A DNA stretch of 64,000 bases from Hippophae tibetana (Eukaryota; Streptophyta; Magnoliopsida; Rosales; Elaeagnaceae), in NCBI GenBank assembly GCA_037013495.1, contig JAZDXN010000013.1:2418001-2482000 (forward strand), in the 5' to 3' direction. Below the pieces are notes generated by a model. The model was given only the letters and a program-made list of their open reading frames with translations, made no database searches and was not told the DNA's origin. Positions 27,151 to 40,100 of the stretch are shown piece by piece (the stretch's first letter is position 1; each line of letters starts with the position of its first letter). Both the position numbers and the translations under genes were made by a program.

Positions 27151-27463
27151 TTACAAACGATACTTTCTTTCCATCATTAGTCAAATAAATATCTTCGAAA
27201 CAAGCTTTTAGCAATTAGTTACTTGTTATTGAAGGGGTTTTCCTCATTAAAGTTGGTTCCAAAATAACGAAGAGGTCTAATTTCAAATGCTACATTTTTT
27301 ATGAGCGCTAATTAATCTATGTATAATTTAACGATGCAAACTGTCGGACACACGCTCCTGCGTATCTTCCTTCAATGACAAGGTACGTGATCGTTTAACC
27401 AAGAAACATTAAATACTTACATCCAAAATGCATCTATGTATATTATTTTGTCACTTATGTTTT
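27121..27463. repeat. 343-bp transferred tract (probable gene conversion)
   Basis: Inside super-repeat 1 this stretch does not match its counterpart in super-repeat 2 (48571-48912). That counterpart reads 'ttgtaccattag', 'aaactttaagc' and 'gaatggg'. The stretch instead reads as identical to 15674-16016. The left edge lies at or just before 27121 ('gtc|gattt' against 'gtc|tattt'). The right edge is at 27464, where 'tgttttgtcttac' again follows the super-repeat partner. The unit keeps its length, so it is a clean replacement rather than an insertion. Confidence 0.85.
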
Positions 27464-30400
27464 GTCTTACACTTTCTTGCCAACAAGATATATTTGCTCG
27501 TCATTGCGGCAAACCTATCTAAACAAAATCATTTTGTAGTTAGACCTATTGATGGAGCTTTCTATAACATGGAACCTGTAGTTTGATAGCTCAATGTACG
27601 TAAATTATGGTCAAACTCATGATTGCATGTCAAAGCGGAGAGGAACTTCGTTTAGATTCCTAGGTTTAGAAACACCTTATCCTTTTGCACACAACCGTGT
27701 TCAATTTCATCAAGAATAGATTCATCTTCTTCTCGTCCTTGAAACTCAACAAGCCATATCGGAGATGAAAAGGTTGGTACGCATTAAGCAAGTTTGTTTG
27801 GTAACTTCAGCGTTTTATATTTGGGTTTTTATTCTATTTCTCTTTGTGAAGTTTGAAGTAATCTTTACAAATGGTACTTTCTTTGTTCCATTAGTAAAAG
27901 AAATATCCTCGAAATTAGCTTCAAGTAATTAGTTACTTGTTATTGAAGGGGTTTTCCTCATTATAGTTGGTTCCAAAATAACGAAGAGATCTCAATTCAA
28001 ATACTACATTTTTTTTATCAGAGCTAATTAATCTATGTATAATTTAACGATGCAAACTGTCTGACACACGCACCTGCGTATCTTCCTTCAATGACAAAGT
28101 ACGTGATCGGTTAACCACGAAATATTAAATACTTACATCCACAATGCTTCTATGTATAATATTTTCTCACTTATGTTTTGTCTTACACTTTCTAGCCAAC
28201 AAGATATATTTGCTCGTCATTGTGGCAAACCTATCTAAACAAAATCATTTTGTAGTTTGACCTATTCATGGAGCATTCTATAACTCTGAACCTGTTGTTT
28301 TGATACCTCAATGTACGAAAATTACGGTCAAACTCATGATTGCATGTCAAAGCGTAGTGGCACTTCGTTGTAGATTCCTAGGTTTAGAAACACCTTATCC
28401 TTTTGCACACAACCGTGTTCAATTTCATCAAGAATAGATTGATCTTTTTCTAGTCCTTGAAAGTCAAAAAGCCATATAGGAGATGAAAAGGTTGGAATGC
28501 ATTTAGCAAGTGTTTTTGGTAACTTGAGCATTTTATATTTGGTTTTTTAGTCGATTTCTCTTTGTGAAGTTTGAAGTAATCTTTACAAATGGTACTTTCT
28601 TTGTATCATTATTAAAAGAAATATACTCGAAACAAACTTTAAGCAATTAGTTACTTGTTATTGAATGGGTTTTCCTCATTACAGTAGGTTCCAAAATACC
28701 AAAGTGGTCTAATTTCAAATGCTACATTTTTTATGAGTGCTAACTAATCTATGTATAATTTAACGATGCAAAGTGTCGGACACACGCTCCTTCGTATCTT
28801 CCTTCAATGACAAGGTACGTGATCAGTTAACCACGAAACATTAAATACTTATATCCAGAATGCTTCTATGTATAATATTTTGTCACTTATGTTTTGTCTT
28901 ACACTTTCTAGCCAACAAGATATATTTGCTCGTCATTGTGGAAAACCTATCTAAACAAAATCATTTTGCAGTTAGACCTATTGATGGAGCATTCTATAAC
29001 TTGGAACCTGTAGATTTGATACCTCAATGTACGTAAATTATGGTCAAACTCATGATTGCATGTCCAAGCGGAGAGGCACTTCGTTGTAGATTCCTAGGTT
29101 TAGAAACACCTTATCCTTTTGCACACAACCGTGTTCAATTTCATCAAGAATAGATTTATCTTCTTCTGGTCCTTGAAACTCAACAAGCCATATAGGAGAT
29201 GAAAAGGTTGGAATGCATTACGTAAGTTTTTTGGTAACTTGAGCGTTTTATATTTGGGTTTTTAGTCTATTTCACTTTGTGAAGTTTGAAGTAATCTTTA
29301 CAAACTGTACTTTCTTTGTACCAGTAGCAAAAGAAATATCCTCGAAATTAGCTTCAAGCAATTAGTTACTTGTTATTGAAGGGGTTTTCCTCATTACAGT
29401 TGGTTCCAAAATAACGAAGTGGTCTCAATTCAAATACTACATTCTTTTTATGAGAGCTAATTAATCTATGTATAATTTAACGATGCAAACTGTCGGACAC
29501 ACGCTCCTGCGTATCTTCCTTCAATGAAAAAGTACGTGATCGGTTAACCACGAAACATTAAATACTTACATCCACAATGCTTCTATGTATAATATTTTGT
29601 TTCTTATGTTTTATCTTACACTTTCTAGCGAACAAGATATATTTGCTCGTCATTGTGGAAAACCTATCTAAACAAAATCATTTTGCAGTTAGACCTATTG
29701 ATGGAGCATTCTATAACTTGGAACCTGTAGTTTTGATACCTCAATGTACGTAAATTATGGTCAAACTCATGAGTGCATGTCAAAGTGGAGAGGCACTTCG
29801 TTGTAGATTCCTAGGTTTAGAAACACCTTATCCTTTGACACACAACCTTGTTCAATTTCATCAAGAATAGATTTATCTTCTTCTGGTCCTTGAAACTCAA
29901 CAAGCCATATAGGAGATGAAAAGGTAGGAATGCATTAAGTAAGTTTTTTGGTAACTTGAGTGTTTTATATTTGGGTTTTTAGTCGATTTATCTTTGTGAA
30001 GTTTGAAGTAATCTTTACAAACGGTACTTTCTTTGCATCATTAGTAAAAGATATATCCTCGAAACAAGCATTTAGCAATTAGTTACTTGTTATTGAATGG
30101 GTTTTCCTCATTACAGTAGGTTCGAAAATACCGAAGTTGTCTAATTTCAAATGCTACATTTTTTACGAGTGCTAATTAATCTATGTATAATTTAACGATG
30201 CAAAGTGTCGGATACACCCTCCTGCGTATCTTCCTTCAATGAAAAAGTACGTGATCGGTTAACCACGAAACATTAAATACTTACATCCACAATGCTTCTA
30301 TGTATAACATTTTCTCACTTATGTTTTATCTTACACTTTCTAGCGAACAAGATATATTTGCTCGTCATTGTGGAAAACCTATCTAAACAAAATCATTTTG

Positions 30401-31444
30401 CAGTTAGACCTATTGATGGAGCATTCTATAACTTGGAACCTGTAGTTTTGATACCTCAATGTACGTAAATTATGGTCAAAATCATGATTGCATGTCAAAG
30501 TGGAGAGGCACTTCGTTGTAGATTCCTAGGTTTAGAAACACCTTATCCTTTGGCACACAACCGTGTTCAATTTCATCAAGAATAGATTTATCTTCTTCTG
30601 GTCCTTGAAACTCAACAAGCCATATAGGAGATGAAAAGGTTGGAATGCATTAAGTAAGTTTTTTTGTAACTTGAGTGTTTTATATTTGGGTTTTTAGTCG
30701 ATTTCTCTTTGTGAAGTTTGAAGTAATCTTTACAAACGGTACTTTCTTTGCATCATTAGTAAAAGATATATCCTCGAAACAAGCTTTTAGCAATTAGTTA
30801 CTTGTTATTGGATGGGTTTTCCTCATTACAGTAGGTTCCAAAATACCTAAGTGGTCTAATTTCAAATGCTACATTTTTTACGAGTGGTAATTAATCTATG
30901 TATAATTTAACGATGCAAAGTGTCGGATACACCCTCCTCCGTATCTTCCTTCAAGGACAAGGTACGTGATCGGTTAACCACGAAACCTTAAATACTTACA
31001 TCCACAATGCTTCTATGTATAATATTTTGTCACTTATGTTTTGTCTTACACTTTCTAGCCAACAAGATATATTTGCTCGTCATTGTGGCAAACCTATCTA
31101 AACAAAATCATTTTGTAGGTAGACCTATTGATGGAGCATTCTATCACTTGGAACCTGTAGTTTTGATACCTCAATGTACGTAAATTATGGTCAAACTCAT
31201 GATTGCATGTCAAAGCGGAGAGGCACTTCGTTGTAGATTCCTAGGTTTAGAAACACCTAATCCTTTGGCACACAACCGTGTTCAATTTCATCAAGAATAG
31301 ATTTATCTTCTTCTGGTCCTTGAAACTCAACAAGCCATGTAGGAGATGAAAAGGTTGGAATGCATTAAGTAAGTTTTTTGGTAACTTGAGGGTTTTATAT
31401 TTGGGTTTTTAGTCGATTTCTCTTTGTGAAGTTTGAAGTAATCT
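27464..31444. repeat. Mixed monomer stretch shared by both super-repeats
   Basis: This is the rest of the unit at 27151, followed by units at 27865, 28583, 29298, 30015 and 30730. Each has a partner exactly 21,450 bp downstream (49315, 50033, 50748, 51465, 52180). The unit at 27865 and its partner differ at only four bases in 718 by eye. Both copies share rare marks such as 'cattgcggc', 'agcgtagtggc', 'gtttgacctattc' and 'tttgtaccagtagcaaaag'. No shorter HOR period is evident in this stretch. Confidence 0.88.
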
Positions 31445-34304
31445 TTACATACGGTACTTTCTTTGCATCATTAGTAAAAGATATATCCTCGAAACAAGCT
31501 TTTAGCAATTAGTTACTTGTTATTGGATGGGTTTTCCTCATTACAGTAGGTTCCAAAATACCTAAGTGGTCTAATTTCAAATGCAACATTTTTTACGAGT
31601 GCTAATTAATCTATGTATAATTTAACGATGCAAAGTGTCGGATACACCCTCCTGCGTATCTTCCTTCAATGACAAGGTACGTGATCGGTTAACCACAAAA
31701 CCTTATATACTTACATCCACAATGCTTCTATGTATAATATTTTGTCACTTATGTTTTGTCTTACACTTTCTAGCCAACAAGATATATTTGCTCGTCATTG
31801 TGGCAAACCAATCTAAACAAAATCATTTTGTAGTTAGACGTATTGATGGAGCATTCTATAACTTGGAACCTGTAGATTTGATACCTCAATGTACGTAAAT
31901 TATGGTCAAATTCATGATTGCATGTCCAAGCGGAGAGGCACTTCGTTGTAGATTCCTAGGTTTAGAAACACCTTATCCTTTTGCACACAACCGTGTTCAA
32001 TTTCATCAAGAATAGATTTATCTTCTTCTAGTCCTTGAAACTCAACAAGCCATATAGGAGATGAAAAGGTTGGAATGCATTACGTAAGTTTTTTGGTAAC
32101 TTGAGTGTTTTATATTTGGGTTTTTAGTCGATTTCTCTTTGTGAAGTTTGAAGTAATCTTTACTAACGGTACTTTCTTTGCATCATTAGTAAAAGATATA
32201 TCCTCGAAACAAGCTTTTAGCAATTAGTTACTTGTTATTGAAGGGGTTTTCCTCATTACAGTAGGTTCCAAAATACTGAAGTGGTCTAATTTCAAATGCT
32301 ACACTTTTTATGAGTGCTAATTAATCTATGTATAATTTAACGATGCAAAGTGTTGGACACACGCTCCTGCGTATCATCCTTCAATGACAAGGTATGTGAT
32401 CGGTTAACCACGAAACATTAAATACTTACATCCACAATGCTTCTATGTATAATATTTTGTCTCTTATGTTTTAGCTTACACTTTCTAGCGAACAAGATAT
32501 ATTTGCTCGTCATTGTGGAAAACCTATCTAAACAATATCATTTTGCAGTTAGAAATATTGATGGAGCATTCTATAATTTGCAACCTGTAGTTTTGATACC
32601 TCAATGTACGTAAATTACGGTCAATCTCATGATTGCATGTCAAAGCGGAGAGGCACTTCGTTGTAGATTCCTAGGGTTAGAAACACCTTATCCTTTTGCA
32701 CACAACCGTGTTCATTTTCATCAAGAATAGACTCATATTCTTCTGCTCCTTGAAATTCAACAAGCCATATAAGAGATGAAAAGGTTGGAATGCATTAAAC
32801 AAGTTTTTTTGGTAACTTAAGCGTTTTATATTTGGGTTTTTAGTCTATTTCTCTTTGTGAAGTTTGAAGTAATCTTTACAAACGGTACTTTCTTGCATCA
32901 TTAGTAAATGAAATATCCTCGAAACAAGCTTTTAGCAATTACTTACTTGTTATTGAATGGGTTTTCCTCATTACAGTAGGTTCCAAAATACCGAAGTGGT
33001 CTAATTTCAAATGCTACATTTTTTATGAGTGCTAATTAATCTATGTATAATTTAACGATGCAAAGTGTCAGACACACGCTCCTGCATATCTTCCTTCAAT
33101 GACAAGGTACGTGATCGGGTAACCACGAAACCTTAATACTTACATCCACAATGCTTCTTTGTATAATATTTTGTCACTTATGTTTTGTCTTACACTTTCT
33201 AGCCAACAAGATATATTTGCTCGTCATTATGGCAAACCTATCTAAACAAATTCATTTTGTAGTTAGACCTACTGATGGAGCATTCTATAACTTGGAACCT
33301 GTAGTTTTGATACATCAATGTACGTAAATTATGATCAAACTCATGATTACATGTCAAAGCGGAGAGGCACTTCGTTGTAGATTCCTAGGATTAGAAACAC
33401 CTTATCCTTTGGCACACAACCAGGTTCAATTTCATCAAGAATAGATTTATCTTCTTCTGGTCCTTGAAAACTCAACAAGCCATATAGGAGATGAAAAGGT
33501 TGGAATGCATTAAGTAAGTTTTTTGGTAACTTGAGTGTTTTATATTTGGGTTTTTAGTCGATTTCTCTTTATGAAGTTTGAAGTAATCTTTACAAACAGT
33601 ACTTTCTTTGCATCATTAGTAAAAGATATATCCTCGAAACAAGCTTTTAGCAATTAGTTACTTGTTATTGGATGGGTTTTCCTCATTACAGTAGGTTCCA
33701 AAATACCTAAGTGGTCTAATTTCAAATGCTACATTTTTTACGAGTGGTAATTAATCTATGTATAATTTAACGATGCAAAGTGTCGGATACACCCTCCTCC
33801 GTATCTTCCTTCAAGGACAAGGTACGTGATCGGTTAACCACGAAACCTTAAATACTTACATCCACAATGCTTCTATGTATAATATTTTGTCACTTATGTT
33901 TTGTCTTACACTTTCTAGCCAACAAGATATATTTGCTCGTCATTGTGGCAAACCTATCTAAACAAAATCATTTTGTAGGTAGACCTATTGATGGAGCATT
34001 CTATCACTTGGAACCTGTAGTTTTGATACCTCAATGTACGTAAATTATGGTCAAACTCATGATTGCATGTCAAAGCGGAGAGGCACTTCGTTGTAGATTC
34101 CTAGGTTTAGAAACACCTAATCCTTTGGCACACAACCGTGTTCAATTTCATCAAGAATAGATTTATCTTCTTCTGGTCCTTGAAACTCAACAAGCCATGT
34201 AGGAGATGAAAAGGTTGGAATGCATTAAGTAAGTTTTTTGGTAACTTGAGGGTTTTATATTTGGGTTTTTAGTCGATTTCTCTTTGTGAAGTTTGAAGTA
34301 ATCT
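31445..34304. repeat. Tetramer HOR D, copy 1 (2860 bp)
   Basis: Units start at 31445, 32160, 32876 and 33590. Marks in order are 'ttacatacgg', 'ttactaacgg', 'actttcttgcatc' (one base shorter) with 'ccttaatactt', and 'ttacaaacagt'. The next four units repeat this order at +2860 bp with very few differences. One is 'caaattcatg' near 31909 against 'caaactcatg' in copy 2; another is 'atagactc' near 32727 against 'atagattc'. A chance 87-codon frame at 31635-31898 is repeated at 34495 and 53085. Confidence 0.93.
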
Positions 34305-37164
34305 TTACATACGGTACTTTCTTTGCATCATTAGTAAAAGATATATCCTCGAAACAAGCTTTTAGCAATTAGTTACTTGTTATTGGATGGGTTTTCCTCA
34401 TTACAGTAGGTTCCAAAATACCTAAGTGGTCTAATTTCAAATGCAACATTTTTTACGAGTGCTAATTAATCTATGTATAATTTAACGATGCAAAGTGTCG
34501 GATACACCCTCCTGCGTATCTTCCTTCAATGACAAGGTACGTGATCGGTTAACCACAAAACCTTATATACTTACATCCACAATGCTTCTATGTATAATAT
34601 TTTGTCACTTATGTTTTGTCTTACACTTTCTAGCCAACAAGATATATTTGCTCGTCATTGTGGCAAACCAATCTAAACAAAATCATTTTGTAGTTAGACG
34701 TATTGATGGAGCATTCTATAACTTGGAACCTGTAGATTTGATACCTCAATGTACGTAAATTATGGTCAAACTCATGATTGCATGTCCAAGCGGAGAGGCA
34801 CTTCGTTGTAGATTCCTAGGTTTAGAAACACCTTATCCTTTTGCACACAACCGTGTTCAATTTCATCAAGAATAGATTTATCTTCTTCTAGTCCTTGAAA
34901 CTCAACAAGCCATATAGGAGATGAAAAGGTTGGAATGCATTACGTAAGTTTTTTGGTAACTTGAGTGTTTTATATTTGGGTTTTTAGTCGATTTCTCTTT
35001 GTGAAGTTTGAAGTAATCTTTACTAACGGTACTTTCTTTGCATCATTAGTAAAAGATATATCCTCGAAACAAGCTTTTAGCAATTAGTTACTTGTTATTG
35101 AAGGGGTTTTCCTCATTACAGTAGGTTCCAAAATACTGAAGTGGTCTAATTTCAAATGCTACACTTTTTATGAGTGCTAATTAATCTATGTATAATTTAA
35201 CGATGCAAAGTGTTGGACACACGCTCCTGCGTATCATCCTTCAATGACAAGGTATGTGATCGGTTAACCACGAAACATTAAATACTTACATCCACAATGC
35301 TTCTATGTATAATATTTTGTCTCTTATGTTTTAGCTTACACTTTCTAGCGAACAAGATATATTTGCTCGTCATTGTGGAAAACCTATCTAAACAATATCA
35401 TTTTGCAGTTAGAAATATTGATGGAGCATTCTATAATTTGCAACCTGTAGTTTTGATACCTCAATGTACGTAAATTACGGTCAATCTCATGATTGCATGT
35501 CAAAGCGGAGAGGCACTTCGTTGTAGATTCCTAGGGTTAGAAACACCTTATCCTTTTGCACACAACCGTGTTCATTTTCATCAAGAATAGATTCATATTC
35601 TTCTGCTCCTTGAAATTCAACAAGCCATATAAGAGATGAAAAGGTTGGAATGCATTAAACAAGTTTTTTTGGTAACTTAAGCGTTTTATATTTGGGTTTT
35701 TAGTCTATTTCTCTTTGTGAAGTTTGAAGTAATCTTTACAAACGGTACTTTCTTGCATCATTAGTAAATGAAATATCCTCGAAACAAGCTTTTAGCAATT
35801 ACTTACTTGTTATTGAATGGGTTTTCCTCATTACAGTAGGTTCCAAAATACCGAAGTGGTCTAATTTCAAATGCTACATTTTTTATGAGTGCTAATTAAT
35901 CTATGTATAATTTAACGATGCAAAGTGTCAGACACACGCTCCTGCATATCTTCCTTCAATGACAAGGTACGTGATCGGGTAACCACGAAACCTTAATACT
36001 TACATCCACAATGCTTCTTTGTATAATATTTTGTCACTTATGTTTTGTCTTACACTTTCTAGCCAACAAGATATATTTGCTCGTCATTATGGCAAACCTA
36101 TCTAAACAAATTCATTTTGTAGTTAGACCTACTGATGGAGCATTCTATAACTTGGAACCTGTAGTTTTGATACTTCAATGTACGTAAATTATGATCAAAC
36201 TCATGATTACATGTCAAAGCGGAGAGGCACTTCGTTGTAGATTCCTAGGATTAGAAACACCTTATCCTTTGGCACACAACCAGGTTCAATTTCATCAAGA
36301 ATAGATTTATCTTCTTCTGGTCCTTGAAAACTCAACAAGCCATATAGGAGATGAAAAGGTTGGAATGCATTAAGTAAGTTTTTTGGTAACTTGAGTGTTT
36401 TATATTTGGGTTTTTAGTCGATTTCTCTTTATGAAGTTTGAAGTAATCTTTACAAACAGTACTTTCTTTGCATCATTAGTAAAAGATATATCCTCGAAAC
36501 AAGCTTTTAGCAATTAGTTACTTGTTATTGGATGGGTTTTCCTCATTACAGTAGGTTCCAAAATACCTAAGTGGTCTAATTTCAAATGCTACATTTTTTA
36601 CGAGTGGTAATTAATCTATGTATAATTTAACGATGCAAAGTGTCGGATACACCCTCCTCCGTATCTTCCTTCAAGGACAAGGTACGTGATCGGTTAACCA
36701 CGAAACCTTAAATACTTACATCCACAATGCTTCTATGTATAATATTTTGTCACTTATGTTTTGTCTTACACTTTCTAGCCAACAAGATATATTTGCTCGT
36801 CATTGTGGCAAACCTATCTAAACAAAATCATTTTGTAGTTAGACCTATTGATGGAGCATTCTATCACTTGGAACCTGTAGTTTTGATACCTCAATGTACG
36901 TAAATTATGGTCAAACTCATGATTGCATGTCAAAGCGGAGAGGCACTTCGTTGTAGATTCCTAGGTTTAGAAACACCTAATCCTTTGGCACACAACCGTG
37001 TTCAATTTCATCAAGAATAGATTTATCTTCTTCTGGTCCTTGAAACTCAACAAGCCATATAGGAGATGAAAAGGTTGGAATGCATTAAGTAAGTTTTTTG
37101 GTAACTTGAGTGTTTTATATTTGGCTTTTTAGTCGATTTCTCTTTGTGAAGTTTGAAGTAATCT
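34305..37164. repeat. Tetramer HOR D, copy 2 (2860 bp)
   Basis: Units start at 34305, 35020, 35736 and 36450, at a constant +2860 bp from copy 1. The last unit has 'ttttgtagttagac' and 'agccatatagg', where copy 1 has 'ttttgtaggtagac' and 'agccatgtagg'. These two marks show that the single tetramer D of super-repeat 2 ends like this copy, not like copy 1. Confidence 0.93.
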
Positions 37165-40100
37165 TTACTAACGGTACTTTCTTTGCATCATTAGTAAAAG
37201 ATATATCCTCGAAACAAGCTTTTAGCAATTAGTTACTTGTTATTGAAGGGGTTTTCCTCATTACAGTAGGTTCCAAAATACCGAAGTGGTCTAATTTCAA
37301 ATGCTACACTTTTTATGAGTGCTAATTAATCTATGTATAATTTAACGATGCAAAGTGTTGGACACACGCTCCTGCGTATCATCCTTCAATGACAAGGTAT
37401 GTGATCGGTTAACCACGAAACATTAAATACTTACATCCACAATGCTTCTATGTATAATATTTTGTCTCTTATGTTTTAGATTACACTTTCTAGCGAACAA
37501 GATATATTTGCTCGTCATTGTGGAAAACCTATCTAAACAATATCATTTTGCAGTTAGAAATATTGATGGAGCATTCTATAATTTGCAACCTGTAGTTTTG
37601 ATACCTCAATGTACGTAAATTATGGTCAAACTCATGATTGCATGTCAAAGCGGAGAGGCACTTCGTTGTAGATTCCTAGGGTTAGAAACACCTTATCCTT
37701 TTGCACACAACCGTGTTCATTTTCATCAAGAATAGATTCATATTCTTCTGCTCCTTGAAATTCAACAAGCCATACAAGAGATGAAAAGGTTGGAATGCAT
37801 TAAACAAGTTTTTTTGGTAACTTGAGCGTTTTATATTTGGGTTTTTAGTCTATTTCTCTTTGTGAAGTTTGAAGTAATCTTTACAAACGGTACTTTCTTT
37901 GCATCATTAGTAAAAGAAATATCCTCGAAATAAGCTTTTAGCAATTACTTACTTGTTATTGAATGGGTTTTCCTCATTACAGTAGGTTCCAAAATACCGA
38001 AGTGGTCAAATTTCAAATGCTACATTTTTTACGAGTGCTAATTAATCTATGTATAATTTAACGATGCAAAGTGTCAGATACACCCTCCTGCGTATCTTCC
38101 TTCATTGACAAGGTACGTGATCGGTTCACCACGAAACCTTAAATACTTACATCCACAATGCTTCTATGTATAATATTTTGTCACTTATGTTTTGTCTTAC
38201 ACTTTCTAGCCAACAAGATATATTTGCTCGTCATTGTGGCAAACCAATCTAAACAAAATCATTTTGTAGTTAGACGTATTGATGGAGCATTCTATAACTT
38301 GGAACCTGTAGATTTGATACCTCAATGTACGTAAATTATGGTCAAACTCATGATTGCATGTCCAAGCGGAGAGGTACTTCGTTGTAGATTCCTAGGTTTA
38401 GAAACACCTTATCCTTTTGCACACAACCGTGTTCAATTTCATCAAGAATAGATTTATCTTCTTCTGGTCCTTGAAACTCAACAAGCCATATAGGAGATGA
38501 AAAGGTTGGAATGCATTACGTAGGTTTTTTGGTAACTTGAGTGTTTTATATTTGGGTTTTTAGTCGATTTTTCTTTGTGAAGTTTGAAGTAATCTTTACT
38601 AACGGTACTTTCTTTGCATCATTAGTAAAAGATATATCCTCGAAACAAGCTTTTAGCAATTAGTTACTTGTTATTGAAGGGGTTTTCCTCATTACAGTAG
38701 GTTCCAAAATACCGAAGTGGTCTAATTTCAAATGCTACACTTTTTATGAGTGCTAATTAATCTATGTATAATTTAACGATGCAAAGTGTTGGACACACGC
38801 TCCTGCGTATCATCCTTCAATGACAAGGTATGTGATCGGTTAACCACGAAACATTAAATACTTACATCCACAATGCTTCTATGTATAATATTTTGTCTCT
38901 TATGTTAGAGATTACACTTTCTAGCGAACAAGATATATTTGCTCGTCATTGTGGAAAACCTATCTAAACAATATCATTTTGCAGTTAGAAATATTGATGG
39001 AGCATTCTATAATTTGCAACCTGTAGTTTTGATATCTCAATGTACGTAAATTATGGTCAAACTCATGATTGCATGTCAAAGCGGAGAGGCACTTCGTTGT
39101 AGATTCCTAGGGTTAGAAACACCTTATCCTTTTGCACACAACCGTGTTCATTTTCATCAAGAATAGATTCATATTCTTCTGCTCCTTGAAATTCAACAAG
39201 CCATACAAGAGATGAAAAGGTTGGAATGCATTAAACAAGTTTTTTTGGTAACTTGAGCGTTTTATATTTGGGTTTTTAGTCTATTTCTCTTTGTGAAGTT
39301 TGAAGTAATCTTTACAAACGGTACTTTCTTTGCATAATTAGTAAAAGAAATATCCTCGAAATAAGCTTTTAGCAATTACTTACTTGTTATTGAATGGGTT
39401 TTCCTCATTACAGTAGGTTCCAAAATACCGAAGTGGTCAAATTTCAAATGCTACATTTTTTACGAGTGCTAATTAATCTATGTATAATTTAACGATGCAA
39501 AGTGTCAGATACACCCTCCTGCGTATCTTCCTTCATTGACAAGGTACGTGATCGGTTCACCACGAAACCTTAAATACTTACATCCACAATGCTTCTATGT
39601 ATAATATTTTGTCACTTATGTTTTGTCTTACACTTTCTAGCCAACAAGATATATTTGCTCGTCATTGTGGCAAACCAATCTAAACAAAATCATTTTGTAG
39701 TTAGACGTATTGATGGAGCATTCTATAACTTGGAACCTGTAGATTTGATACCTCAATGTACGTAAATTGTGGTCAAACTCATGATTGCATGTCCAAGCGG
39801 AGAGGCACTTCGTTGTAGATTCCTAGGTTTAGAAACACCTTATCCTTTTGCACACAACCGTGTTCAATTTCATCAAGAATAGATTTATCTTCTTCTGGTC
39901 CTTGAAACTCAACAAGCCATATAGGAGATGAAAAGGTTGGAATGCATTACGTACGTTTTTTGGTAACTTGAGTGTTTTATATTTGGGTTTTTAGTCGATT
40001 TTTCTTTGTGAAGTTTGAAGTAATCTTTACTAACGGTACTTTCTTTGCATCATTAGTAAAAGATATATCCTCGAAACAAGCTTTTAGCAATTAGTTACTT

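Noticed and set aside
31635-31898. 87-codon frames at 31635, 34495 and 53085 with the same translation
   Set aside because: Their repetition reflects duplication of tetramer D (offsets 2860 and 21,450 bp), not selection on a protein.
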